Shown one piece after another: positions 8,856 through 17,993 of a stretch of DNA of 64,000 bases. Below the pieces are notes generated by a model, which saw nothing but the letters and a program-made list of their open reading frames with translations, had not been told where the DNA came from and searched no databases. The translations under genes and the position numbers were made by a program. The stretch is taken from positions 13,704 through 77,703 of the forward strand of contig DASVDF010000004.1 in NCBI GenBank assembly GCA_036381215.1, in the 5' to 3' direction. Origin of the DNA: IDS-8 sp036381215. GTDB taxonomy: Bacteria; Pseudomonadota; Gammaproteobacteria; Steroidobacterales; Woeseiaceae. Numbering within the stretch: the first letter of the stretch is position 1; each line of letters begins with the position of its first letter.

Positions 8856-9107
8856 ATGAGAACGGTCATGAGCGCGGCTCCCGAGCCCGCGGAGCGGCGG
8901 CAGCTCGAAAACTCACTGTTCCCCGGCTGGCGGGCGGACTCCGGCTGCTGGCATCACCTCCAGTGGCCGCTCGGCCCCGGCGAGACCCCGGCGGGGCGGC
9001 GTCTCGGCGGAGGGATTCCGTCCTCTGTCCGCATCGGAAAGCTCCTGGCATTCCGCCCGGGCAAGGCTCCCGCGGCCTGGAAGCTGCGGCCGGGTGCGGT
9101 CCGATGA
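8856..9107 (+). CDS. Small protein of unknown function, coupled to the next gene
   Basis: 83 aa, not recognised. Third codon positions are strongly GC, as in the neighbouring real genes, and its TGA overlaps the next ATG in an ATGA arrangement at 9104-9107. It has no signal peptide or membrane segment. An internal ATG at 8868 is an alternative start. The weak ribosome binding site leaves the start uncertain. Confidence 0.4.
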   Translation: MRTVMSAAPEPAERRQLENSLFPGWRADSGCWHHLQWPLGPGETPAGRRLGGGIPSSVRIGKLLAFRPGKAPAAWKLRPGAVR

Positions 9108-9739
9108 GGGCGCCGGCCACTGCCGGTCTTGTCGGGGTCCCGCCCGTCAGGCCGTTGCGGCGGGCCGTCCTGCGTGATGCCGCGGGAAAGCGGCTGGGCG
9201 AAGTGCCGCTGGACGTGGACCAGCGCACGGCAGCCGACGCGCTCGCGTTCCGCGAAGCGGCCACGCAGGTCCTGGTTGCGGTCGCGCCGAACTGGACCGA
9301 TCGGCCGTCCACCGGGGACGCGATGCAGGTCGTGATCGGCAGGCGGGCCTGCTTCGGCTACCTCGTGAACGCCGCGCAGGTCCGCTGGTTCAGCCATCCC
9401 CGGCTCGCGCCGGCGGATGCGTTTTCAGCGCAGGACGAGCGCGCGATACGGCGCTGGCTTTACGGCCTGCATGCCGCCGACCCCGAGACGGTGTCGGAGA
9501 TCATCTGGGAAACCTCCGGGCGCATCTCGGCCCGGCCCGGCCCCGTGCTCCCCGCTGGCATCGATCCGAGAGGCTGCGGCTCGCCCGAACGGGAGGGGGA
9601 GCGTGCCGCCTGGCTGGGAGCGATGGCGTGGCGCCTGCTCGGCATGCCGCCCGGCGGAGGCGCCGATCCGCGTCCGGCGCAGGGCCGCCGAGCCCGATCC
9701 GCGGGGGCGCCGCCGCGCTTCCGCGGAGGTGTTTCCTGA
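9104..9739 (+). CDS. Hypothetical protein
   Basis: 211 aa, not recognised. It starts at the ATGA overlap with the 83-aa gene. Residues about 15-145 look globular, with alternating hydrophobic segments such as ATQVLVAVAP and AMQVVIGRRACFGYLV followed by a helical EQDERAIRRWLYGLHA-like stretch. The last 50 residues are rich in Gly, Pro and Arg and probably disordered. GC-rich third positions support coding. The pair may form a small two-gene operon. Confidence 0.5.
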   Translation: MRAPATAGLVGVPPVRPLRRAVLRDAAGKRLGEVPLDVDQRTAADALAFREAATQVLVAVAPNWTDRPSTGDAMQVVIGRRACFGYLVNAAQVRWFSHPRLAPADAFSAQDERAIRRWLYGLHAADPETVSEIIWETSGRISARPGPVLPAGIDPRGCGSPEREGERAAWLGAMAWRLLGMPPGGGADPRPAQGRRARSAGAPPRFRGGVS

Positions 9740-9762
9740 ACGAGAAGCATTCGTATCGAGCG

Positions 9763-10221
9763 TCAGCCCGCCTTCGCCGCGCGCTCGGCCAGCTCCTCGG
9801 GCGGCACGTCCTCGACGTGCGTGGCGATATGCCAGCGGTGCCCGAACGGGTCGAGAATGCCGCCCGCGCGATCACCGTAGAACTGGTCCGCCACAGGACG
9901 CTCGACCGTCGCGCCGGCCTGCTCGGCCCTGGCGACCACGTCGTCCACGTCCTCGACGTACATCATCAGGCTCACGGCGGACGAGTGGCCGGATTGCGGC
10001 CCCGTGATGCCCCGCTCGGGATATTCGTCCGCGAGCATGACGATGCCCTCGCCGATGCGGAGCTCCGCGTGGCCGATCTTGCCGCCGTCGTCGTAACGCA
10101 GCAGCTCCGTCGCGCCGAACGCCTGCTTGTAGAAGTCGATGGCCCGTGCCGCGTCCTTGACGACCAGATAGGGCGTGACGGCTTCATAGCCTTCGGGTAT
10201 CGCTTTCGTTCGCGCGGCCAT
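9763..10221 (-). CDS. VOC-family (glyoxalase/bleomycin-resistance-like) protein, PhnB type
   Basis: 152 aa. The protein shows the PhnB/YycE-like VOC layout: VTPYLVVKDAARAIDFYKQAFGA at the start, GHAELRIGEGIVMLADE in the middle, and DPFGHRWHIATH at the end, the usual last strand. This subgroup often lacks full metal ligands and its substrate is unknown. The gene is single, convergent with the 9104 gene. Confidence 0.85.
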   Translation of the reverse strand: MAARTKAIPEGYEAVTPYLVVKDAARAIDFYKQAFGATELLRYDDGGKIGHAELRIGEGIVMLADEYPERGITGPQSGHSSAVSLMMYVEDVDDVVARAEQAGATVERPVADQFYGDRAGGILDPFGHRWHIATHVEDVPPEELAERAAKAG

Positions 10222-10328
10222 TTCGGTCTCCGTGGCAGGTCAGGACATCCACCAGTGTAGGTCAAACGCGGCTTCGCAGCCGGTTGTATCCAGCCGCAGA
10301 AGGTGCCGTGGGATTCCGCTGAACGTGA

Positions 10329-11276
10329 CTACTTGCCGAGCGCGTCCCGCATTGCGGCGATGTGGTCCGGGCCCATGCGGCAGCAGCCGCCGATGAGCGT
10401 TGCGCCGGCCGCCCGCCACTCCTGCGCCGCGGCGGCGCAGTCGAGCGGCGTCACGGTGCCATGCCACGAATGATTGCGGCCGTCGTAGCGTTCGCCCGAA
10501 TTGGGGTACACGACCACCGCTTTGTCGGGCACGGCCCGGCGCAGCTCGCGGATCAGCGGTGTCACGAATCGCGGCGCCGTGCAATTGATCCCGACGGCCA
10601 GCACCGTCGGATGACCGCGAAACCGGGTGGCCACGTCCGCGATCGGGTTCCCGTCGCTGATCGAGCGCTCGTCCCGGCAGGAGAAGCTGATCCAGGCGGG
10701 GGTCTTCACGGTCTCGAGCAACCCGCCGAGTACCTCGGCCTCTTCGCGATCGGGTATCGTCTCGCAGGCGAGCACATCGGCGCCACAATCGTCGAGCAGG
10801 CGCAGCCGCGGCTCGTGGAAGGCGCGCAGCGCCTCGCGACCGATGCCGTAATCACCCCGGTATTCGGAGCCGTCGTGCAGGACGGCTCCGTAGGGGCCGA
10901 CACTCGCGGCGACGAGCGGCGCTACTTCCGAATCGCGGTGCTCGCTGAGGAAAGCATCGCGAGCCGCGATCGCGATCTCGACGGCGCTCGCGATGAGCCG
11001 GTCCGCTTCGGCGGCGGACAGGCCGAGCGACATGAAGCCCCGGCGGCTCGCCTGGTAGCTAGCACTGATGATGCATTCGGCGCCGGACTCGAGAAATGCG
11101 CGATGGGCGAGGGCGATTGCCCGCGGCTCGGAGCGCAGCAAGCCAGCCGACCACAACGCCGTGCCGAGGTTGTGGCCCTGCGCTTCCAATTGCGTGGCGA
11201 GCCCGCCGTCGAGCACAACCGGCGAGCGCCGTTGGAGCGCGTCGCGGAAAGCCGTTGCCGCAGGCGCGACTTGCAT
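10329..11276 (-). CDS. Homocysteine S-methyltransferase-family protein
   Basis: 315 aa. The family signature is complete: VLDGGLATQLEAQGHNL, the ISASYQASRRGF segment, a cysteine in VGINCTAPRF and the terminal zinc-binding GGCCRMGPDHI. It probably transfers a methyl group from S-methylmethionine or S-adenosylmethionine to homocysteine, as MmuM does. The methyl donor is an inference. No methionine-uptake gene is adjacent. Confidence 0.85.
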   Translation of the reverse strand: MQVAPAATAFRDALQRRSPVVLDGGLATQLEAQGHNLGTALWSAGLLRSEPRAIALAHRAFLESGAECIISASYQASRRGFMSLGLSAAEADRLIASAVEIAIAARDAFLSEHRDSEVAPLVAASVGPYGAVLHDGSEYRGDYGIGREALRAFHEPRLRLLDDCGADVLACETIPDREEAEVLGGLLETVKTPAWISFSCRDERSISDGNPIADVATRFRGHPTVLAVGINCTAPRFVTPLIRELRRAVPDKAVVVYPNSGERYDGRNHSWHGTVTPLDCAAAAQEWRAAGATLIGGCCRMGPDHIAAMRDALGK

Positions 11277-11321
11277 GGCGTCAGGCTGACGGCCCGCCGC
11301 CGACGGCGGTCGTTACGTCGG

Positions 11322-11516
11322 TCATTCCAGGTCGCCCGCACGCCGGAGGTCCGGCAAGCTCCAGGGCTCGCGCAGTCGCTCATAGACCGGCAACGGCAAC
11401 AGCACGAATACCGGATCGGCGTCGGGGCGCACGAGGACGGCAAGCGATACGCATGCGCGGGTGGCCGGATGGCTGCGTTGCCGCGGGCGGATTGGTTGCG
11501 TGAAAAGCATTCGCAT
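11322..11516 (-). CDS. Possible small protein (64 aa)
   Basis: An ATG at 11516 has a GGGAG sequence eight bases upstream. The C-terminal part (PVFVLLPLPVYERLREPW) has a faint resemblance to the end of Phd/YefM-type antitoxins, but no toxin partner is visible. It sits 45 bases upstream of the homocysteine methyltransferase-like gene on the same strand, within the 339-base gap between that gene and the cytochrome b remnant. It may be a leader peptide, a remnant or spurious. Confidence 0.25.
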   Translation of the reverse strand: MRMLFTQPIRPRQRSHPATRACVSLAVLVRPDADPVFVLLPLPVYERLREPWSLPDLRRAGDLE

Positions 11517-11615
11517 GTCGTTCAGCTCCCGTCGCATCTTACTGCACGGGCGATTCGATCGCTCGCCGTAGCCTTTAGCCCGAGCTACTATCGGTACAAG
11601 GGCGGCCCCGGGAGG

Positions 11616-12235
11616 GTGGCCACGAGCACCGGTCCGGAATCTGTCGAGCGGCAGGGCACGATCTACCGGCACACCGTGCCGGTGCGGATCATGCACTGGA
11701 TCAATTTCGTCTGCCTGTTCCTGTTGCTGCTCAGCGCAACCGCTGGCTGGCGATGGGCCGCCGCTGGCATTTCTTTTTCGCCTGGGCCTTCGTGATCAAC
11801 GGCCTCGCATACGTGGCGTACGCGGCCTTCAGCCGGCACGTGACACGCGATCTCCTGCCGACGCGGCGAGACTGGCGCGGCCTCGGCCGTTCGATCGTCG
11901 ACCATGCGCTGCTCCGGCACCCGACGGGGGAAGCCGCGACCCGCTACAACGTGCTGCAGAAGCTCAGCTACCTGACCGTCATTTTCGCGCTCGGGCCGCT
12001 CGTCGTCCTGATGGGCCTCGGCATGTCGCCGCGGATGAACAGCGTGCTCGGCTGGCTGCTCGATCTGGTGGGCGGCCGCCAGTCCGCTCGCACGCTGCAC
12101 TTTCTCATCGCCATGGCGTTCATCGCGTTCTTCCTCGTGCATATCTTCGAGGTGCTCGTCACGGGTGCCGTCAACAACGTTCGCTCCATGATCACCGGCC
12201 GATACCGGATCGGGAGCGAGGAGCGCGAGCCATGA
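11616..12235 (+). pseudogene. Cytochrome b561-type membrane subunit, broken by internal deletion
   Basis: Two frames together recall a bacterial cytochrome b561. The first piece (to about 11740) reads RHTVPVRIMHWINFVCLFLLLL, the first heme-ligand helix. The second piece, in another frame, resumes at NRWLAMGRRWHFFFAW and carries the remaining helices through FVLHIFEVL-like LVHIFEVLVTGAVNNV. In the family roughly 40-60 residues separate these motifs; here they are fused out of frame, so a non-triplet deletion is likely. The ATGA overlap with the downstream molybdopterin oxidoreductase shows it was its membrane partner. The 5' end is a guess (GTG at 11616). Confidence 0.75.
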
Positions 12236-12990
12236 CCCGCATCGACCGCAGGAGATTCCTGGCACGGGCGGCGACGGCCGGAGCGGCCGCCGTTCTCGGT
12301 GGCTGCGACGCGTTGTCGCGGAGCGACTGGTTTCCGCGCGTCCTCGGGAGTGCGGAGTCGCTTACCCGCACGGCACAACGGGTGCTGGCGCCGCGCGACG
12401 CACTGGCCGAGGAGTTCCCGGAATCGGCGATCTCACCGGTGTTCAGGCCGAACGGCACGACGGATCCCGGTAGCGCGGCCTACCGGAACCTGGCCGAAAA
12501 CGGATTTCGCGATTATCGCCTCGTGGTCGATGGGCTGGTCGAGCATCGGCTCAGCCTGTCGCTTGACGACGTTCGCGCTTTGCCCTCGCGCACCCAGATC
12601 ACGCGCCACGATTGCGTCGAGGGCTGGAGCGTGATCGGCAAGTGGAAAGGAGCGAGGTTCGGCGCGCTGCTCGATCGCGCGAAACCGTCGCCGGCGGCGC
12701 GCTATGCCATGATCTGGTGCGCGGACGAGCTGAGCGGCGCGCAATATTACGAAAGCATCGACATGGGCGACGCCTGCCATCCCCAGACGTTGCTCGCCTA
12801 CGAGCTCAACGACCGTCCGGTGCCCGTCGCGAACGGCGCGCCGTTGCGCATGCGCATCGAACGGCAGCTCGGCTACAAGATGGCGAAGTACGTCATGCGG
12901 ATCGAGCTGGTGGAATCCTTCGAGCGCATCCGCGACGGTAAGGGCAGCTACTGGGCAGACCGCGGATACGAGTGGTACGCCGGAATCTGA
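12232..12990 (+). CDS. Molybdopterin-dependent oxidoreductase (sulfite-oxidase fold), Tat-exported
   Basis: 252 aa. A twin-arginine signal (RRRFLARAATAGAAAVL, then a GGC lipobox-like cysteine) predicts export of the folded cofactor-loaded enzyme. The sulfite-oxidase molybdopterin domain follows, with the cysteine ligand in TRHDCVEGWSVIG (about residue 126), the YYESIDM loop and the family ending KMAKYVMRIELVESF. Relatives pair with a cytochrome b561, as here, and are probably periplasmic reductases or oxidases of unknown substrate. The partner gene is broken, so electron delivery may be lost. Confidence 0.9.
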   Translation: MTRIDRRRFLARAATAGAAAVLGGCDALSRSDWFPRVLGSAESLTRTAQRVLAPRDALAEEFPESAISPVFRPNGTTDPGSAAYRNLAENGFRDYRLVVDGLVEHRLSLSLDDVRALPSRTQITRHDCVEGWSVIGKWKGARFGALLDRAKPSPAARYAMIWCADELSGAQYYESIDMGDACHPQTLLAYELNDRPVPVANGAPLRMRIERQLGYKMAKYVMRIELVESFERIRDGKGSYWADRGYEWYAGI

Positions 12991-13030
12991 CGCGGCATCG
13001 GTGGCCGGGTTGCGCCTCGTACGAGCAGCT

Positions 13031-15793
13031 CTAGTCCCGCGGCAACGCGTTCCAGTTGAGCACGGCATTCCACACGAGGCGATAGTCGCCGGGATTCATG
13101 TCGCGGTGGATACCGTTGAAGTTGTAGCTGACCACCTGTCCCTGGCCGAGCGGCGTCGCGAGGATGGCGGGATGGCCCGCCAGCTCGCTCTCGCCACGCA
13201 TGCCGCCGCTCAGTACCATGCCGCCGCTGCCGCCCCAGGTCATGACCACGTGACGGTCATCGACCGGCCCGGTAAGGCAGGAGGTGCAGTAAGCCAGGGT
13301 CAGCCAGCGGCGCGGGGTGTCGTAGACCGGCAGGTCGGTGCGGAAAACGCCGGTCTCGCGCGCGTAACCGTAGGCGATCGGGTGGCCGGTACGCGCAAAC
13401 GTGGCGCGCAGCTCCGAACCGGGTGTGAATACTTCATCGACATGGGCACGCGGCACGTTGCGCACGAGGCCGCCTTCCAGCGCCAGCGTCGTGCCCGTGC
13501 CGAGCGTGAGCAGCACGCCGCCGCTTTCGACGAACGCCTGGAGCTCCGCGAGCCCCGCGTAGCCCGGGCCGCCGGTGATGTCGTCGGAGGCGACCGGCTG
13601 TCCGAGGCTCGGGAACTCCTCCGAGCTGCGGAACGGCATCGGTCCGTCGGTCGCCGCGATGCCGTGTATCTGGCCCGCAAGATCGAGGCGCGAGAACGGG
13701 CCGTAGATGATGACGTCGACCTTGTCCTTCAGCTTGCCCGCGCGCAGGTCTTCATCGCGGAGGAAGGTGTACGGCACCTGCTCGCGATCGAGCACGTAGC
13801 GGATCCAGCCCATCATGTCCGTGTCCGCCCACGGCACCCATAGCCCGAGCCGCGGCAGCGGCACGTCGTGTCCCGCGACGTCCGGTACGGCGCGGGCCGA
13901 TTCGAAGTCGAGGGCGAGCTCGTCGCTGACCGCGGCAACGGCGTTCCGCAGCGCCGTCATGGATTGCTCATCCTCCGCGGACACGATCCAGGATCCGGGC
14001 GGGAACTCGTTTCCCCCCGCAGTGAACGCCTGCTCAACGATCCGCACGCGGAACGATCCCAGTCGGTAGCGCGCGGCGAGCAGCGATTCCTGGCCGCGGT
14101 CCGCCAGCAGGTACACCGGGCCGTCGCCGTCGACGGTCCCCTTTGGTGAGGGAGATTCCGCGAGCGGCTCGCTCCGCGCCGACCGGATCTTCTCGTCGTC
14201 GATGCGGACCGCGGTCACGTCGAAGCCCACCGGATAGGCCCATGAGACGTCGTCGTACGGCAGTTCCTCGTAGTCGTCCGGAAACTGCTGCGGCTCGAGC
14301 ACGTCGATGGCGAAGTTGCGGTACGGCTGGTCCATGCGCACGATGTAGTCGCCGCGAGCGAACGTGCCCTCGGCGACGGCAACGTCGGCCGTCAACGTCC
14401 CGACCTCGATGTGCTGGCCGCGCAGCCGGTCGATCATCCGGGCGACGCGCAGCCGGTCCGCCTGGCGCGCCGGGATGATGAACGCGTAGGGCTTCTCCTC
14501 GACTCCCTTGCGCCATGAGTTGTAGCCGGTCTGATAGAAGTCCTCGAGCATCTCGCGCGCATGCCGGGCGGAGAAGTCGAGGATGGCGAGCGCGCCGGTC
14601 TCCTGGTAGTTCACGTTGTCGCGCATCGACCAGCGGAACGTCTCGCCCGGAGGCCACGGGCGGTACCACTCGCGCGTGAGGTCGCCGGGGTCCAGCCGGC
14701 GCGTCACGGTCTCCGCCGTGGCATTGCCGAAGGTCTCGTAACCGCGTCCGATCGCGTTGTGGTTGATCGCGACGGAATCGAGATAGTGGTGGCCGAAGCC
14801 TTCGCCGAAATTCCAGGTCCACACGCCGGGCATGCCCATCGCGCTCATCGCCGTCATCTCGTGGAAGCTCATCTCCAGCCAGCGCGAGGTGACGATCGGG
14901 TCGAGGTGCGGGTTGTAGGGGCCGGTGCCATTCCAGCTCAGGAGCAGCGGAATCGCCTCGTGCAGGTCGTGCACGACCACGGGATGGTAGTCGTAGAACA
15001 TCTTGTGCACCGCGCGCGTGGCGGCGAAAGCCCGCTGGTGAGCGTCGCGGTTGATGTCGACGAACACGTAGCGGCCCCAATAGGGCGGGCTCTGGCGCGG
15101 CAGGGTGTCGTAGTCGGTCCTGCCTTCGAGGTAGCGGTAGAACCAGTCGGTCACCTTCGCGCGCCCGTCAGGTTCGGAGATCGGATTGATGAGCACCAGA
15201 AGGTTGTTGCGGATCGCCTGGATCATCGGCTGCTCGGAAACCGCGACGCGGTAGGCGAGCTCCATGCACATCTCGCCGCTGCCGGTCTCGTCGCTGTGCA
15301 GGTTGCAGTTGAAGTAATAGGCGGGCCGCGCGGATGCGATGATCGCCTGTGCCCGCTGCGGATTGGTGCGGCGCGGATCGGCCAGGGCGGCGGCCGCGGC
15401 CTTCAGGCGGTCGAGCTCACGAATCCCCCGCTCATCGGCGATCGCGAGGAGCACGATGTCGCGGCCTTCCTCCGATACGCCGAGCGTCTCCACGTGCACG
15501 CGCGGAGAGCTCGCGGCGAGAGCTTGCGCGTACTCGACGATTTTTGCCGGTTGCGTCAGCTCGCCGGGCGCGCCGGCGACGTGGCCCAGAAACGCGCTCG
15601 GGGACAGGACATCGGGCGAAGCCGGAACGTAGGCGACCCATGGGCTCAGGAAACGCGGCTCCGACGTGAACCGGGCAATCGCGGCGATCGAGCCCGGTTC
15701 GGCCGTGTCCGGCGCGGGGTCGATGGCCGGCTCCGCCGCGGGTGCGCGGACCGCGGCGGCGAGCGTGAGGAGGAGGATCGCGATACGAGTCAT
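13031..15793 (-). CDS. Secreted M14-family zinc carboxypeptidase, large
   Basis: 920 aa. An N-terminal signal peptide (residues 1-20, ending APAAEP) predicts export. The M14 domain occupies about residues 75-400: the zinc ligands H166 and E169 lie in NLHSDETGSGEM, and a later HDLHEAIPLLLSWNGTG segment provides the third histidine region. About 450 further residues form a C-terminal region that resembles a glutamine-amidotransferase-like or carbohydrate-binding extension found in large M14 proteins. It probably degrades peptides outside the cytoplasm. The gene is monocistronic. Confidence 0.85.
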   Translation of the reverse strand: MTRIAILLLTLAAAVRAPAAEPAIDPAPDTAEPGSIAAIARFTSEPRFLSPWVAYVPASPDVLSPSAFLGHVAGAPGELTQPAKIVEYAQALAASSPRVHVETLGVSEEGRDIVLLAIADERGIRELDRLKAAAAALADPRRTNPQRAQAIIASARPAYYFNCNLHSDETGSGEMCMELAYRVAVSEQPMIQAIRNNLLVLINPISEPDGRAKVTDWFYRYLEGRTDYDTLPRQSPPYWGRYVFVDINRDAHQRAFAATRAVHKMFYDYHPVVVHDLHEAIPLLLSWNGTGPYNPHLDPIVTSRWLEMSFHEMTAMSAMGMPGVWTWNFGEGFGHHYLDSVAINHNAIGRGYETFGNATAETVTRRLDPGDLTREWYRPWPPGETFRWSMRDNVNYQETGALAILDFSARHAREMLEDFYQTGYNSWRKGVEEKPYAFIIPARQADRLRVARMIDRLRGQHIEVGTLTADVAVAEGTFARGDYIVRMDQPYRNFAIDVLEPQQFPDDYEELPYDDVSWAYPVGFDVTAVRIDDEKIRSARSEPLAESPSPKGTVDGDGPVYLLADRGQESLLAARYRLGSFRVRIVEQAFTAGGNEFPPGSWIVSAEDEQSMTALRNAVAAVSDELALDFESARAVPDVAGHDVPLPRLGLWVPWADTDMMGWIRYVLDREQVPYTFLRDEDLRAGKLKDKVDVIIYGPFSRLDLAGQIHGIAATDGPMPFRSSEEFPSLGQPVASDDITGGPGYAGLAELQAFVESGGVLLTLGTGTTLALEGGLVRNVPRAHVDEVFTPGSELRATFARTGHPIAYGYARETGVFRTDLPVYDTPRRWLTLAYCTSCLTGPVDDRHVVMTWGGSGGMVLSGGMRGESELAGHPAILATPLGQGQVVSYNFNGIHRDMNPGDYRLVWNAVLNWNALPRD

Positions 15794-15954
15794 GACGACG
15801 CCTTCGGGGAACAGGAGGCCTGCATACGACGAAGGGTACCGCAGGAGCGGCGGGCGACGCCGCGGCTCTTCTCAATGTGCAACGGTTCAGCCGGCAGCAG
15901 ACAGCATCGGCGAAAGCCGAGCGGAGCGACCTGCGGAGCACGTTTCGATGGGCA

Positions 15955-16890
15955 TCATCGGCGGGTGGCGTCGCGCAGCACGGGACGGGTCAGGCAGGTC
16001 GCGCCGCCTTCCGCTTTGCGCGTGATCTCGTGGCCACGGTAGGTGGCGACGCGGCAACCGGCCTCGTGCAGGCGCTGCTCGGTGACGGTGTTGCCTTCCA
16101 GCAGCAGCACGTCGCGCGGCGCGAGGGCCAGTACGTTCGTCGCCTGCCCGTGCACGAACTCGTCCTCCGGCACCTCGATCAGCTCAATGCCCCGTTTCTG
16201 TAAATCAGCGACGAAGCGCGCCGGCATCAGCCGGGGGAACGCCACTGCGAGGTCGTCGTCGAGCAGGCTGATCAGCGACATGAGGTGCAGGCAGGCTTCC
16301 GGTCCCTGGTAATACGGCAGGTCGTACGCCAGCACGAACACACCGATCGGCGCGAGGGTCTGCGCGAGCTGGTCGGCGCCCGCACTGTTGGTGCGGAAGC
16401 CCACGCCCACCGCCAGCGTTTGCTCGTCGAGCCACAGGAGATCCCCGCCCTCGGCCCGTGCATCGCCCCTGAGCCGGCCGAGCTCGGGCACGCCGATCCG
16501 CGAGAGGATGCCGGCCATCGCCTCTTCTTCACCCTCGCGCAGCTTCTTGCCCATGCGCAGGATGATGCTGCCGTGGTTCGTCACCAGCGCTGAGTCATGC
16601 GTGAAGATCGCGTCGGCCAGGCCGGGCAGGGGCGCGTCGTGCCGGATCAGCTCGACCCCCGCCTTCTCCAGGATCTCGGTGAACGCCTCGTGCTCGGCGA
16701 GCGCGGCGTCGTAATCCGGCCGGCCGGCGTAGTGCCATTGCTCCGGGTCCGCATCCGCGAACGCACGGTCCGGCGCGCGCACGATTGCGCGCCGCAGCCT
16801 GCCGACCATGCCCTGACAGCCGTAATCCATATGCCAACGATCCCGAGCCAAGCCCGGCATCATCTTACCGACCTCGACAGCACTCGTCAT
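15955..16890 (-). CDS. Arginine deiminase/dimethylarginase-family amidinohydrolase
   Basis: 311 aa pentein-fold enzyme. Visible motifs include the substrate-binding FTHDSALV, the RAEGGDLLWL (EGGD) motif, the catalytic histidine region PEACLHLMSLI and the terminal nucleophile GGATCLTRPVL. It probably hydrolyses a guanidino group of arginine or a methylated arginine to citrulline. Which substrate is used is not decidable. The N-terminal 20 residues are weakly supported, and an ATG giving MDYGCQG is an alternative start. Confidence 0.85.
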   Translation of the reverse strand: MTSAVEVGKMMPGLARDRWHMDYGCQGMVGRLRRAIVRAPDRAFADADPEQWHYAGRPDYDAALAEHEAFTEILEKAGVELIRHDAPLPGLADAIFTHDSALVTNHGSIILRMGKKLREGEEEAMAGILSRIGVPELGRLRGDARAEGGDLLWLDEQTLAVGVGFRTNSAGADQLAQTLAPIGVFVLAYDLPYYQGPEACLHLMSLISLLDDDLAVAFPRLMPARFVADLQKRGIELIEVPEDEFVHGQATNVLALAPRDVLLLEGNTVTEQRLHEAGCRVATYRGHEITRKAEGGATCLTRPVLRDATRR

Positions 16891-16902
16891 GAAGGAGTGC
16901 AG

Positions 16903-17121
16903 GATTCCCTCGGCTGCGTGTTCGACGGAGAAGCTTCGATCATCGATTCGCGGTTCAACGTCTATTCGCTCTCGATGACGATTTCCTCCTGCGGCGCGGG
17001 CGTGGATGGGGAATACTCGGGTATCGGCATCCTCGGCGACCTGAATGTCAGCGAGGATCTGTTCGTCGTGCAGATGAACAGTGACGAGTGGATCTTCACG
17101 ACCTCGCTCGTCAGGCAGTAG
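16903..17121 (+). pseudogene. 3' remnant of a secreted or lipoprotein gene
   Basis: The frame reads LGCVFDGEASIIDSRFNVYS followed by MTISSCGAGVDGEYSGIGIL and ends in TTSLVRQ. This looks like the C-terminal beta-rich repeat of proteobacterial lipoproteins (a DxxxNVY-x-TISSCG pattern). There is no credible start codon or signal peptide: upstream is the divergent amidinohydrolase gene. I infer a gene whose 5' end has been lost. It is the only content of the 231 bases here. Confidence 0.5.
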
Positions 17122-17124
17122 CGA

Positions 17125-17943
17125 TCACGCGCCAGGCTGAGATCCGGGCCGTGCCACCACGATATGGGCGGAGGTGTTGAAGGCGGCCGTGCCGTCCGTG
17201 TCCACGTACGGCCGCAGGACTTCCTCGGCCCGCTGGAGGATCTCCGCGATCTGGTCCTCCGCCAGCACCACGCCCATCAGGGGCAGCCAGCCCCTGAGAT
17301 CGGCTTCCAGCATGACGCGAACGCTCGGGAAACGCGCCATTTCCCGATCCGTGGCGATGGCGACGGACGCCGCGCCCGCGGCCCTGAAGAGCTCCGCCAG
17401 CTCGCGCGAATCGCCGAGAACGAACGGCGCGCGCACGGCATCGGCCGCGGCACGGCCTGCGTATTGCTCCAGGAGCTCGACTTCGTCCGCATAGGCCGGG
17501 TTGTTCAGCAGGGAGTTCCAGACGGCGAAGACGAGGCGCCCCCCGGGACTCAGCACCCGCAGCGCCTCGCGAATCGCCGCCGCCGGATCCGGGAAGAACA
17601 TCAGCCCGAACTGGCTCACCACCCGGTCGAAGCTCCCGTCCGGGAACGGCAGCGCCTCGGCGGTGCCCTGGTGCCATTCGAGGTCCGGGGCAAGGCGCCT
17701 CGCCACCTCGAGCATGCCGGCATTGGCGTCGAGGCCGGTCACCGCGCCCGAGATGCCGACCCGGTCGGCAGCTTCGCGCGCCAGGACGCCCGTGCCGCAA
17801 GCGACGTCGAGGACGCGCTGCCCGGCCGCGAGCCCGGCGGCGTCGGCCACCTTCGGAGACCACGCCCCGACCAGCGCCGGCACCATCAGCGATTCGTACG
17901 CAATCGCGGCGTCGATCTCGGCCTGCGGTATCGGTTGACTCAT
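17125..17943 (-). CDS. Class I SAM-dependent methyltransferase
   Basis: 272 aa from the ATG at 17943. The SAM-binding motif I is VLDVACGTGVLAREAADRVG (about residues 44-63), followed by an acidic GLDANAGML, GTAEALPFPDGSFDRVV and the LSPGGRLVFAVW post-motif, a UbiE/Methyltransf_11 layout. The C-terminal 100 residues probably determine the acceptor, which is unknown. The gene lies 50 bases downstream of the serine hydrolase gene on the same strand and may be co-transcribed. Confidence 0.85.
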   Translation of the reverse strand: MSQPIPQAEIDAAIAYESLMVPALVGAWSPKVADAAGLAAGQRVLDVACGTGVLAREAADRVGISGAVTGLDANAGMLEVARRLAPDLEWHQGTAEALPFPDGSFDRVVSQFGLMFFPDPAAAIREALRVLSPGGRLVFAVWNSLLNNPAYADEVELLEQYAGRAAADAVRAPFVLGDSRELAELFRAAGAASVAIATDREMARFPSVRVMLEADLRGWLPLMGVVLAEDQIAEILQRAEEVLRPYVDTDGTAAFNTSAHIVVARPGSQPGA

Positions 17944-17993
17944 CTCGATCCCTCCGAAGAGTGCATCCGCCGTCGCTCGTGCACGTGAGCTCG

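Noticed and set aside
11322..11516. Antitoxin of a toxin-antitoxin pair
   Set aside because: The resemblance is confined to a few C-terminal residues and there is no adjacent toxin gene, so it is listed only as a possible small protein.
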